Assembly (NCBI GenBank): GCA_963556145.1
Contig: OY744465.1
Coordinates: 3,658,001 to 3,722,000, forward strand
DNA from: Hygrocybe punicea
Taxonomy: Eukaryota; Basidiomycota; Agaricomycetes; Agaricales; Hygrophoraceae
Direction of reading: 5' to 3'
DNA length: 64,000 bases
Below are positions 11,304 to 23,484 of this stretch, piece after piece. The first letter of the stretch is position 1, and each line of letters opens with the position of its first letter. The notes below the pieces were generated by a model. That model saw only the letters and a program-made list of their open reading frames with translations, did no database searches and was not told the origin of the DNA. Position numbers and translations under genes: made by a program.

Positions 11304-13932
11304 ATGGCCGTCCCAGACAGAGAATACACCAATTTGCTCAGTCATCTTCATCGTACAACGACCTCCTTGCCGCTGACCACCATTCACGCTTCGATAGCAC
11401 ACCACCTTGCACACCTCACACCTTACCCCACCCCCCTCGCCGCTACAGTGATCACCAGTCACCTTTTCCATCCCGTTTCACTCCCCAAACTCCAGGGCTT
11501 GACTACCGCGTTCCGCCATGCTGCTCACATCAAATACAAAGCTCTACAGGACGACAAAGGTGGACTATTGTCGCGTGGCCTGAAAACCAGATTTCGTCAA
11601 TGGATTTCTGCGGTGCTCAAAGGGATACAAGGAGGGGAGTCGATCATGAAGCTAGCTTGTTGTGGAGGACTGCTACTTGGCCTGCATGATCACTGTCCAA
11701 AGCTACCCCCGGGAGACGGAGGTTTCGGAGCAAGTGTCGAGGACGAACTTGTCCTGGCATTCGCAGAAATCATGGATAACTATGCTTATGCGCGTGCTCC
11801 TGGAGCTTGGGAGAACGAGTTCCAACCTGTGACTGCACCTGGAGAGGGTGGGTATCTGTCTGCAGCGTCGGTATTAAAATTTCTTCAACTCATAGTCCAT
11901 CAGTCGACCCCCTTTCGTTAGCTTTGTTGCTGGCATCGGTCTCACTACCACTGGTAGCTTCAGAAAAGCTCAAGGCTCTCCCTTTGCGCGTACGTCTCCC
12001 CTCCCCTATCGTCCAGTCTGATTCAAAATTATATTTTGAAGGATTTGGCACGGCTCCTGATTTCCACCATTGGAAACGCTTTCCATTCTGGGGCCTTTTT
12101 ATCTTCTCTATCCTCCTCCATCGTCATTCGTGAGATCTCTACGGTCCACATTCCCGTACGCTCACATCCCCACCAATCTGGACCCTAATAAACATATCGT
12201 TGCAGGAGACAACGACGTTCTTCCAATTAATTCAATCACTTTCATCATCTCCGCTCATGGCATCCGTTGGCCCTCTCTCAAAGCTCTGCGCACGAACATT
12301 ATCCCTTCTCTCGGATTCAAACCCTGAACAGGGAATCGCCGCCATCTCAGAAATATTGGGAGCCCTAGAGTCTCTGACGGCCAAAGTCGAGTCCGATTGG
12401 GTGGCTAGTCCTCTCTCCGATCTGAAAAACGAGAACGACGTCGGTGCGTACACCAGTGGGACTTCGTCGAAACGTTACGGTATTCAGCCTTGTTATTTTC
12501 CCGCTGACCAGCTCCCGATACGCGCCAAACAACGAAGATGATCTGGACGATACTCAAGACTCTTCTCTTCTCTACCGTCATGCTTGCCGATGCCTCCCTT
12601 TCCACGCTCGTATTTATCCCCGCTCATATTACACAACAGCCTTCCCTCCCCACTCCCTCAGCTGCCCCAAATTTGCTTCAAATAACCTCCGCTGCCTCTC
12701 TGGCGCAGGTGACCCTGCACTCACTGTCACACCTTAGCTTCGTGATATCGCAATTTGGCGGCGTCGCTGCCACATCCGAGGGTGGATTTTCCGAACTCAA
12801 AAAGGTCTTCTACCTCGCATTAGATGTTTTAGCCTCACATAAGGAAGTGAGTGATGTGTTTGTACACCAGTTGTGCGCATCCATTGGAGATTCAGGTGTG
12901 GGCTTTCCTGCTACATTGGACCGAGACTGATGCAAAAAAAAAACAGGCCCATCTTTTCATCGGTGCTCGGATCACCAGTGTTTATGGCGCCAAGCAAAGA
13001 AAGCATATATTCTCGCAATTATCGAACAACTCGTTCCCGTCATTAGTGAAGAGTGCATCAGATTTCATGTTTTGCCTCTGTGTTTGCCGTAAAACCCTCC
13101 GTTCCCTTCATTTGTAATGTGAATAACCGCCTTACCTCTCAGACACCTCTCAAACAACGCTCACCGCGACACGTACGAGTTATCCCACTCAGTCGTTCTC
13201 ACTGTATTCGGTGCTCATGCACAACACGTTGGCGAAAACTTTCTTGGAAGAGACCGCAACACAAAAGAGAACGAAATGAACCAAGAACAGTCCAAATATA
13301 CTAGTTTCATCGACAAGTTGGTGCCGTTCTACACCAACTGCCTCATCGAGGTAAGCAGCCCGGCCCAGGTGGGCTTCCTCATTCTCTAAAGATCCCACTC
13401 ACTGCGAACCGGAACGCAGAACTCTGCCAATGGTAAACTAGGCACAGCGCAGCTCCGATTGGCCTTCTCTGCTCTAGTCCGCAGTGCCAGTGCCAGCACC
13501 AACGTGGCTAATTCGCGTTCACCCACGGACGAACGGTACACGTTGGCATGGTTCTGCATTGACTCGCTCCTCGATGCCATACGCGCTCTGCGCGGGGAAA
13601 CCGATGCCGAAGACCGCATACACCGTCTTCATTTGACATTGATATCTGCGATTCCGTCCCTACCATTGACCCTCCTTCCACGCGCGCTTAGCGAAGTCCG
13701 TGCCATCATTGTCGACCACACCACCGGCACGGATGACAACGTGGTGGTGTCAACGGGCAGCACAGGCATCGAGGGACGAAAGATGGAATTAATCAAGGCG
13801 CTGTTCGATGAGATCTTAGAGAGGGTGGCCGATCGGGAGAAGGAGTTTGCCATGAGGTGGTGGTATGATCATCGGGAAGGATTAGGTTGGCGAGAGAAGG
13901 TCGTGGATACAGTGATCCCATCTCATCTTTGA
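11304..13932 (+). CDS. PEX8: PEX8-like peroxisomal protein (tentative)
   Basis: Eight exons: 11304-11851, 11896-11989, 12042-12143, 12206-12443, 12512-12895, 12947-13088, 13143-13350, 13420-13932. They give 742 aa, all GT-AG and in phase. The protein is alpha-helical, Leu/Ala/Ser-rich and HEAT-like throughout, with no membrane span. It ends in PSHL, and SHL fits the PTS1 consensus [SAC][KRH][LM]. A long helical fungal protein with its own PTS1 suggests Pex8, the intraperoxisomal organiser linking docking and RING complexes. The identification rests on size, helical pattern, PTS1 and my memory of basidiomycete homologues, not on a catalytic motif. An unrelated HEAT-repeat protein is the alternative. 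Confidence 0.6.
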
Positions 13933-14262
13933 TATCTTATACTCATGTTCATCTTTGCTGGTACATCTAGAAACACACTGATCAGCAATTACATGCGAAC
14001 ACCAGCTACAACCGAAAGTAGCACATGGTCTTACCAAAATTGATGCGAGATCGGTTTGAACAATTCCTGGAAGAGCCCGAATGATGATGGCCTTGGACAC
14101 CCATAAACATCACTGGCCCATAATCATCCGAGGCATCAAAGACATTAAACTGATGGTCACTGCCTTCTATTGTCTTCGAATCTTTACACGATCAATTGTC
14201 AATAAAAGTCACAGGTAAATAGGTCGATGCCACCGAGTTTGACAGTTCAAACACAAACCATC
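13933..14262. other. Convergent 3' spacer
   Basis: 3' flanks of the PEX8-like gene (plus) and the PPPDE-thioredoxin-PUL gene (minus). No gene seen. Confidence 0.5.
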
Positions 14263-16646
14263 TCAAGGACACAGGTTGTACGCAACCTCCTCCACCAGTT
14301 TGCGCACCTCCTTCTTGACCACACCGCTTTCGCCACACCCTCCCTTACTCAGCTTACTCTTCAGCACAGCACGGCCTTGTAGAACTTCTAGCAGAGGCAC
14401 CAACAGGGTTTCATAGAATGGTGAAAGGCGAAGAAGGAATGCAAGCGATGCGGTGAGACGGTGCACTGTTTCCCATATCGTGGTCAACTAAGAAAAAACG
14501 AGATGGCCAAGGGTGGCGAAATATACTTACCGACATCCTCGCTATCCTTCTCTCTACCAATAGCCTCAATCACCGCACTAACCATCTCAATCTCCAAATC
14601 TCCCCCATCCTCTCTTACTGCCTCCCCACCGAGTCCCTTCCCCACGAGATCGACTCTCCCCTTCTGCAACCATGTGGCAACATTGAATGCCAGGCTCGCT
14701 GCGGCCGTCCGTACGATGGCATCCTCATCCAATAGAGATGCAACCAAAAGCGTCGTTAGGCCATGCTTTGACTCCTCTATCACTCGGGCTGCGAGGGGCG
14801 GGCAGGAGAATGCGTTCGACAAGGAGCGGAGGAGTGTAAGGACGTAGTTGCGTGGGATCGGCGTGGGTGTGTCGAGTGCTTTGGCCAAGAAGACCGACAG
14901 GGGATCGGCGGTGTCGAGCTTGGTGACGGTTGCAGAAAGGAAGGTACCAACGGCAGGATCAAGAAGGGCGAGTCGCCACATATCCACAAGAGGAAAGAGA
15001 GATGACACGGGGAGCACATTGACGAGTATCGTTGTAATGCGGGCCCAGTTGTGCAGAACTGCGGAGGTGGCTGACGTTGAGGACGGCGGGGACTGCGCTG
15101 GTGTCTTTGCCGCGAATCGCACTTTGAGGTATGGGACAACAGTTTTGACGAGCGTATCTTTCACCTGCCCTTGGGTCTGGGAGGGAGACGGTGGCCAGGA
15201 AGGGGCGGTGTCTATGAATGAGACAAGCTTGGCGAGGACTGTGTCTAATGCTGGGACTTGAGAAAAGAGAATTGGGTTAAGGGAGAGAGATTCAACGGTA
15301 GGGAGTGTGATTGAGGTGTGTGAATGCGCTGTGTGTAAATCGACAGTCATTGCGGGGATCGAACATCAGTGAGTGAAGAACAAACGTGGATAAGCTTGAT
15401 ATAGAAGCAGATCAACTTGTGTTCGTAGTTCAGGTACATTAGCACCTTTCATTTCATGAAGCTTATATTGCCAATTATCAGCAATTCAACAACACAAAAA
15501 AATTGCCCACCTTTTTCCCGTTTAGAAAGAATAGAAATGTTGGCGTTACTCTGACCCCCCACTCTCTCGCTACACTACCCCCGAGGTCGGCTCCCAAATC
15601 AATCTTGGTGAAGACTACTCCCTCTCTTCCTCCTTTCTCACTCGCCAGCGCCTCGAAAACGGGCGCCACCATCCGACATGGTGGACAGCCCAGGCTAGTG
15701 AAAAATGCTACGACCGCTTTATGGGTTGTCAGCAGGTAGTTGAAGGATGAGGGGTTGGTGCAGACATGGATCGGGCTTGTTAACGTTGCTACGGAATCAG
15801 AGGTAGTGGTTGCAGCGTGGGAGGCGACCGCGTGTCGGGTGGACGCTGTGAGTTGTGAATTAGGTGATGTTTCAGCTGCAGTTTGTGAAGACACAGGGAT
15901 GGCGCCTTGGACGGGACGGCGGTACATTGAGTCAATTGTAGGACGGAGGGCAGCACCGAAGGGGCTGGATAAAAAGTCTGCCGGGAGATCTATTCATCAA
16001 AGTAAGTTAGTTACACAGGACGACAGAGAGGGACGAGCCTCTTATGTGAGATGGAATTGAGCCACCAGTCAAGAAACCTATGCAGTCGTTTGTAAATGAG
16101 TTACAGTTAAAATCTAAGTGTTTTATTAGTATTCGAATCTTTGTCAAACCCGAGTCTGGGTGATGCACGTAGATTTCGTACCAAGCAAATGATACTACAA
16201 TTAAAATTGAAATGTCAATCCCTTCAAGTTGATGACTGAGACGAGAATGGAGAGTTCACCTTGTCTGCGGTGTAGTGTCCTCGAATCTCGGCCAGATACT
16301 CGTTGAACGTCTCTAGATCCAATGCAGTCTCTCCCATATCGATCACTTGCAGGGGTGTCCCGTACTTAACAGATGTGAACAACTTTCCACATAGACGATA
16401 AAAGAACATACAGGAGATCTTCCAGGATGTGTGATATAAATTCCTTGGCCATAGAACACCTCCCTCCCAAACACAACCACTGAGGTATGCCTATCCTTGA
16501 CAAGATTAGCAAGCACGTCCGCATACTAGTATTCAGGAGAGTGCATACCAGATGCCATCAATCTGCTTGCCAGTAAACTGAAGAGACAGTTGTTTCGCAA
16601 GACCGTCACTGAGGTCGTACACATACAACTGGACGGGGGAGGTCAT
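14263..16646 (-). CDS. PPPDE (DeSI-type) peptidase-thioredoxin-PUL fusion protein
   Basis: Nine exons (minus): 16646-16549, 16490-16412, 16364-16260, 16194-16182, 16113-16039, 15989-15511, 15461-15386, 15328-14531, 14465-14263; 641 aa in frame. Residues 1 to about 140 are a PPPDE cysteine-peptidase domain ([11 protein letters not shown], catalytic His in [10 protein letters not shown], catalytic Cys in DFNCNSF). PPPDE enzymes remove SUMO or ubiquitin. Residues about 195-283 are a thioredoxin fold with a complete CPPC site (SLGCPPCRM, residues about 225-228) and the cis-Pro loop VTPTF. Residues about 310-641 are a PUL armadillo-like domain, the part of Doa1/Ufd3/PLAA that binds Cdc48/p97. The combination suggests a Cdc48-linked deconjugating enzyme. 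One exon is 13 nt, and the fifth intron (from 16038) is GC-AG. Confidence 0.88.
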
Positions 16647-16806
16647 CTGGATTCTGGAGCACTGAATTCCGAGTCTGAGCGAAGTACGTGTACTGGATCA
16701 TCACGTGATAGCGAGCATCTGAGAAAACAAATTTTATAGCAGTTGACCTTACAACATGTTATTTCCTTCTAGTATTTAATTGCATTCCTTCCTGTGTATC
16801 GCATCT

Positions 16807-19160
16807 TCAAAGTTTCGCCTCGCCACCCGTGTGTTTCTTCTCCGCCTTCTCAGCACGTTCCATCATCGCTCGGGTCTCTGTAGCAGCCTCCGCAAGGTAG
16901 TGCTTCAGGTTAGTCGTATCTCGCTTCAATGACGTGAGGGTCCACCGGATATAGTCGTTCCCAATGGAATACGCTAACCCATACCCATCAGGCACCACTG
17001 CTCACACACCCCCAAAAGATAACAAAAACCCAAAAATCAGTCGGCATCGCTTTCACAAATAACAAAACAACGAGAAGCCACCTACCCTCGCCATAGCCCC
17101 ATCCATCGAAATACGGGCTACTCAGCTGGCTCGTGCTCAGCTCCCAATGGTTCGTCTTCCCAAACGCCTCGTCCTTGTATATTTCTGGGAGCTCCTCACC
17201 CTCTCGCAGCATCCTCTTCAGCCCAAACAAATGCCTGTCAACACCTTGTCCGTCAGCAGCCCATGCAGAATACTGCATGTGCCGCGTCACCGCTGCGCGG
17301 AAAAGCTTCGCTCGATGCTCGTCCTGGGTCACACAGCATCCATATCAAACTTATCCGCGAAATATCAGCGGAAATTACACACGCTCTCAGCAGGGTCAAG
17401 CATCGACTCCACCCAGGCCTTTGTCTCGCTGCTTGCACTCCGGATCACTTCCGTGCGCCCGAGCTGGAACTTGCGCGTCTGTGCACTCTCGTACGTCACC
17501 CCCGGGCGCCCGAACATTTTGTGGAAAGCGAGCTGCTTGACAAGCTGCGCCCACGCGTCCGGCGACGTGCGGTACCGCTTGATGTACTCCTTCCCATATC
17601 CCTCATAGTGTAGGACCTGCGCAGACGTCAGTTTGTTCAGAAATCCGATGCAGGAGATACATGGCGCACATGCAGATCATGCGCTGCCATGAGTGCATCG
17701 AACCGGTCCTCAGCCTCCTTCACGAGGCGCTCTACCGCACCCGTGCCATCGAGCGCGAACTTGAGCTCCGTCGGCTCTGATAGGTCAGCGCCGGTGGCCG
17801 CCGTGCGTGGGGGCCCAAGTTCGGCCTTTCCCGTCGCGAGTGTGGCGAGCATGAACTCGTTCAGGCGCAACGTGGGCGTGCCGTCCATGCAGCAGTGCTC
17901 GCCAAGGAACCCAGAGCGACCGTTCTCGAAGACAATTACTACGAAGGCGGGAGGGAAGGCGAGAGTCAGCGGTGCCAAGGAAGGAAAATGTGGGACATGT
18001 ACGCACGCTGGTGTTTGTCGTAGAAACGGTTCCGTCCGTCACCGGCCCAGCAAGCGTGACTGATGTCATCGCGCGTAACAGGGCGCGTATCGTCTAAGCA
18101 GACGATGATTGCTGCAGACTCGATTGCCATCAGGGAAGTTTGATTAGATGGAGAAGCGTCGAGGAGGACCTTACGGGCCTACGGAAATTTATTGAGCGGA
18201 GGCGGAGATGAGGTGTGGAACGTACGTCAGCCCAATTGTCCCGGTTATCACTGGTGAGAACACCGATGGGGAGACCTTTCTCCTGCCCAGCGAGACGGAT
18301 GACTTTTTCGATTTGGCTGAATGTTGCGGATATGTTATTGAGATGTACATGATTTGAGTGAGGGAACTGACACTTCGAGTTCCGCAGCGGATAACTCGAC
18401 GCCGTTGGATGTAATTAGTGAAACTTGGAAGAACTTGTTTTTCCGAATGAATATGATATGATTGTGTACTTGGGGGTCAAATTTTTGTGCAGTGTCGGAT
18501 GGCTTGGCCGGGTATCTCGACGCATGGAAGCTGTGGAACAAATTAGGGAAAGAAGAACAGGGAAATTGGTAAGGAGTAACATACAGCCACTGATATGAAT
18601 CCATGCAAAGCGGTGCACCCTTTACCTTTTCTGGTTCCAGTTGTTTTCTAACCGCATATCAGACAATGACCACAAATAAGAAAGAATGCGACGCACGACT
18701 CTGTCAACTCTCTGAAAGGTAACATGGCCTTTACCAAGCTAGCGGCGCGCTTGACCTGGTCGCGTCTGAGCTTGTCGTCCATGTGGACAAAGAAGTAGCT
18801 AACAAAGACAACGACAGGGTCGCGGTATGCCATGTACGCGACTTCGTTCCACCAGGCTGCGAGCCAGTTTTTTATCTCCGGCTGGTCGGCGCGGGCCTGG
18901 AGTCTTTTTTGCAGCTCGGCTGCTAAGGGCGAGCGGAGGAAGGCAGTGACTGTGGACTCCGTAGAGGAGAATGCCGATGGTGTAAGGTGGGGGCGTACGG
19001 ATTCGAGGTATTTCGCGGCAGTGGACGCGAGTGTGGGCACGGGAAGGCGGGGGAGAGAAGCCTGGAAGCGAAGCATGGGGCTAGCGGAAGGATCGATTGC
19101 ATACCCAGGAGGTGCCTCGTGGATGGACCTAGATGTGGCGATGGAGCGGGATTTCGACAT
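16807..19160 (-). CDS. CAT2: Carnitine O-acyltransferase (CAT2-like), C-terminal AKL
   Basis: Nine exons (minus): 19160-18697, 18647-18585, 18530-18372, 18316-18226, 18178-18007, 17938-17670, 17616-17383, 17323-17086, 16997-16807; 626 aa. Family signatures: PRLPVPTL near the N-terminus, MDSYQWLFHASRYPAKPSDT, and the catalytic segment IVFENGRSGFLGEHCC with the active His at about residue 331. Near the C-terminus are YFDGWGYGE and the carnitine-site region VVPDGYGLAYSIGNDYIRW. The enzyme moves acetyl or acyl groups between CoA and carnitine so they can leave peroxisomes or enter mitochondria. It ends in AKL, a valid PTS1. No mitochondrial presequence is visible from the chosen ATG, but an upstream exon cannot be excluded. 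A PEX8-like protein and a PPPDE protein lie downstream. Confidence 0.95.
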
Positions 19161-19963
19161 GGCAGATTGGTGTAGCTTTGAGGAGAGGTGAGGCAGGTCA
19201 GTTATGAGCAAGGATGGAAGGAAATGGAAGGACTTGTAGAGATATTCGTCGAGTTGTGAGCTGTGCTGGGGAGAGCCTGAGCATACCAGCGAGTGATATC
19301 AATATTCAATACTGCAAACAAGGCGAGTGCGGAAGTGGTTGGTATCGTACACTTGTCTAGGGTTTTCTATGTATCCAAAACCGTGAGCCAGCACCTTTGC
19401 ACGGTGAGCTGGCAGCTGGGTGAGCTGGCTGTACAACCGGTACTGTAACCGTGTGATTTCAACGGCCTTCCGAGCATAATTGGCTTGTCTTCGGCGAGTA
19501 CAAGCAAACATTCGTTCACATGGAGCGCATCGTTGTTTACCGGTAACCTCCTCCTATGGCAGACAGTGCTCATGATAGCGACAATCTAAAGAAGGTAACA
19601 ACAAGGTTTTTGAGTCCTTGACTACCCTACTTGTTGTACAGGGTCTCGGCTGGCGAACAACTGGCCAGCATCAAGTCATTCGATCATCCGAGCGCCCCGG
19701 AGCATAGACTACTAAGGGCAATCATGCTGGCCTGTGTTTAGGCTGCACCTCGGGGATTTGCATCATCTTTTTGATGGAAATGGGTGTGCAGCTATGCGCC
19801 CCTATAATGGCCACCACTCTGCCTCCCTGACTGAAACCTTACGCTCCCTGTCATTTCCAATCAATGGCGATGTGGTCGTCGTGCTCTCATATTGATAACC
19901 TGCGTACTAAGGTCAGTCCGATTTTCGCTATCACTCACCCCAAGGCTAGTGCCTCTGGCTCCA
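19161..19963. other. Divergent promoter region, no gene
   Basis: About 0.8 kb between the carnitine acyltransferase start (minus) and the transcription factor start (plus). It contains no convincing coding region. Confidence 0.5.
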
Positions 19964-22900
19964 ATGTCCGATCGTGCTCAAAGCACAGACGGTCCTCGAC
20001 TTCCCAAACGAGCCCGCAGAGGGACTATACCATCCGATCCCCAGGAGTTTACGCCTATTGATCACGTCTTCATTGCAGAAGGACACGTGAAGAAGCAGCC
20101 CGCCAAGAAACCACCACTCTCGTGTGCAGAGTGCCGAAGGTATCTTTTATTTCCATTCATACGTCTTTGCGACTAATGATTATGGTAGGCTCAAGTTGAA
20201 AGTGAGTGTTGCGATGGTTGCCTTTTCACACGCAACTCAACTCGCGACAGTGCGATCGCGTCTTTCCGTGCAAGTCTTGTTCGAAGCGAGGTTGCGCCGA
20301 TATCTGCCCACAAGGTATGAATATCTTTCATCCTGTGCCGTCATGCCGTCTGGTAATGATCTTTTCAAATCAGGCGTCTTGGTGTCGGGGAAAGGAACTC
20401 GGTATAAATTAACTGCTCAAGCTGGCCTTCTGTACTGACCATTTTCATAAAGTTTCATTCTGGCAAACACCGAGCAGCTCCACGCCAAGATCGGCCAAAT
20501 GAGTGACCGTATCAGGCATCTTGAGGACGCCCTACAAATTCTGCAACAGTCCTCTTCATCGAATTCGCACCCATTATTAGCTGCCGACCTTTTGGAGATT
20601 AAGAGCGCTTTCGCCCTTTACGGCGTGACTCAGACGGGTACGTACGCGTCTCACAGCGGAGCATCTCCGTCCGAAGACCAGCAGGAACACGACGAACCAC
20701 CACTTGTGGACCCTAGCTATCGGGACCCGTCCTCGAGTGACAGTTCCAACGAAAGTCCCCAGGTTTACTTGAATCCAGGTAGTTTTCTCTTCAAATGCTC
20801 ACATTTCTCTGCAGAATACCGATAACAACCTGCCTCAACTGGAACCAATCCCCCCCGAAGTCATGCGACGAAGCAACAATTTTCCATTCGTGGATACCAT
20901 CTCCCCAGATGCCAACGCGGCGCTGCGTTCGCGTATTCGTCATGAACTACCTCCGCGATCACGGGCTTCGCACTTGTGGGAGCAGGTCCGGCAAAACGCT
21001 TTATGGGAGTGCGTGTTCTATTTAATTTTGGTTGCAGAATTGACGATGCCGTGATAGGCATAATCCTCATCCTAATGAAACATTCATTCCGAACCTCCTT
21101 TATCATGTCTACGAAAGTTCCTCGGAGGATCTTTGTCCTCGTCGCCTCGCTCTTCTCTTTATGATCCTTGCTGTCGGCTGTCTCGTTGATCTCAACCAAC
21201 CCTCCGACTCCCCTGTCGCGGAGAAATATCATCACCTGGCCCGGGCATCCCTATGTGAAATACCCGTTATGGAGGACACAACCGTCGATGCTATAGTTAC
21301 CCTGGTTCGGAGCCTTCTGACAACTGGTTGAGATCCTGCTACTCACATACGGATTTAGTTTTACATGATATGGTACCTGTTGGCATTTTCCGACGAGAAA
21401 AAGGCTACTTGTCATGCGTGGGGTCTCATGGGTCTTGCCACCAAATTAGCACAAAGCGTACGACCTTTCCACCTCCATCCCTGATTATGACTACTAACAG
21501 TCACACAATCGGGCAGATCGGCCTTCGTGCGTCTCTTGATTTCTCTCTCTTCTTGCGCTTCGTGCATTGTCATCTCACTGCTATTCTTATCAAGATCGTG
21601 AAGGTGTCAAGTCCAAGGTTATCCCGGAGGAAGTTGAGAGACGTCGAGCACTTTTCTGGGAATTGCTATATCTGGATGCTCGACTCGTACGTTCCCTCTT
21701 TTCTTGCCGCTCCACATTTCTCTCATCAAAATTCATCAGAGTCTTTCACTCGGAAGACCACCATCGCTTTCCCTCAGTCACGTGGACTGTCAGCGGCCAA
21801 CTTACATCCTGGATGAACGCAACAGGAACTCAGAGAGTCTGCACCACTGTATGCCCATCATTTTATAATGATGTCCAATCCCATAATTAGCGTCTAGATC
21901 AAGAATGGAAGCACTCTTGCTTTGTCCACTGCCTCAATCCCGTGCTCGAAGTCATTTCTTCCCCAACACTGGACTACGCTACTGTAATCGAACTTGACAA
22001 AACCATTCGCAACTTTCATATCCTGCCCATCTTTCAAAATTCTGAAGCAGCTCTCAGCCGTCCCTTGACGATGCAGAGAGCGTCGTCACTGACAGCACTT
22101 GAAGCTGGTTCGTTCAACACCTCCCCGCATGCATGATGACGGCAACATTGATTCATCATCCCGACAGTGCTTCTCCAACTTCACCGCACCTACTTTACTC
22201 GGGCGCTTAGTAGACCTGAGGAAGCCTTCAATTGTCGGCACAAGTATGCGCCATCTGTGGTAGCTATTTTTCTCAGCGCGTCCCGGATGATCGCTACCGT
22301 GGAATGGGTGTATCGTCAAGAGCCTGAATTGAGTACCCGTATCCTCTGGTATTGGTCAAACGCATTCTCCGCTGCTGTACGTAAATATGTGTCTGCGTAT
22401 GGTCTCACTGGTCTTGACCAACTGAATCCACTTAGGTGGCACTTTGTTTATTAGTTTCTCGCGCTCCATTCACATCCTTGTCACTTGTGGTTCTGCAAGA
22501 ACTCGAGCGAGCACGGGCGCTGTTCACATCAGCGAAGGAGAGGTGCCCGCGAGCTTTGCAGGTTATCGTAAGTGGCATGTTACTTATTCGCATGTTGCGC
22601 TGCTATCTATTCACTTATCCCACGCAAACAGCCCACACTAGAAAACATGATAGACAAGGCGAATCATATCTACACCAAGTGGTTAAGGAAAGAGGCAATG
22701 ACGCTCGTGCTTCGTCGCAATACCGACGAGCCTCCAGAGTCAGAGAACGTCGACACGCAACGGCCGAGCGATGCCAATGAATACGCTAAATTTTTCATGT
22801 CAGAACAGCAGCCGAGGGACTCCTTCGTTAACACACACCCCGACTTAGAGCAATGCATTGAGGAGGTTCACCAGGTCGCGCTAGCCCTGTTACGCCTCAG

Positions 22901-23177
22901 GAAGGAGTCCCAGAGTTTCACAGCCGGCGGGCCTACTTCGGTAGCACGCCTTCAGGTCAAACATTCGTCATCGTCCGTGCTGCCGGAACTGTTCACTGGC
23001 CGGTTTGCGTACGGAGTACTGCAGGCAAGTGAAGGTGCGAGTTCTGACCCCACCGTCGGAACGTCAACGGTGGCGATCGTACCAGCGTCGAGGATGGCTG
23101 TTGTGGACACGTTGAACTTCGACTTTGGGGCCCTAAATTCGAGCTGGCATGACCCAAGTTGGATGACGTGGTTCTGA
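19964..23177 (+). CDS. Zn2Cys6 transcription factor with fungal_trans domain
   Basis: Fifteen exons: 19964-20139, 20189-20201, 20251-20314, 20374-20401, 20453-20762, 20815-21008, 21058-21295, 21360-21458, 21517-21526, 21595-21686, 21740-21848, 21898-22107, 22168-22376, 22436-22567, 22632-23177; 809 aa. The zinc cluster is built from three exons: CAECRR, then LKLK (a 13-nt exon), then CDRVFPCKSCSKRGCADIC. A short coiled coil follows (TEQLHAKIGQMSDRIRHLED). The middle homology domain shows WGLMGLATKLAQSIGLH, RRRALFWELLYLDARL and SLGRPPSLSLSHVDC. It probably binds CGG-type repeats and regulates metabolism; its targets cannot be told. The end of exon 7 (21295) is the least certain junction. Confidence 0.9.
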
Positions 23178-23484
23178 GTTGCGCGGCCACGGTGTTTTGC
23201 ACCTTGGAATCTGTGTTCTTTTTTTTCCCATTCCGTTCAGGCTTCGCTACGTCTTACACAAAAATATACATATAGAGCTTTCCTGTTCATGTCGCATACT
23301 GTAGCCTTGCCCCACATTGATCCACCTTTATTGTCCCACTTCAGGTGGCTACTCGGATAGCAAGATCGATGTCTAGTTCAGAACATGGGTTAATGTGCCA
23401 GTCCAGGGTAAAATGGACTCGCTGGGCTCTGGAATGAGCAAACATGTTTACTTTCATAAATACTGTCAACACTACCACCTTGTG
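23178..23484. other. Spacer before CAF1
   Basis: 3' flank of the transcription factor and 5' flank of CAF1. An in-frame ATG at 23412 could extend CAF1 upstream. Nothing else is seen. Confidence 0.4.

Noticed and set aside
11263..11304. N-terminal extension of the DUF952 protein
   Set aside because: It depends on a TTG start and would overlap the ATG of the divergent gene; ATG 11262 matches the family.
14466..14530. Use of the nearer acceptor (ttcttag) in the PUL gene
   Set aside because: It does not fit the phase of the strong gtaagt donor; the acceptor gggaaacag gives the conserved [11 protein letters not shown].
17133..17613. Plus-strand frames over the carnitine acyltransferase
   Set aside because: They are antisense shadows of conserved coding exons on the minus strand.
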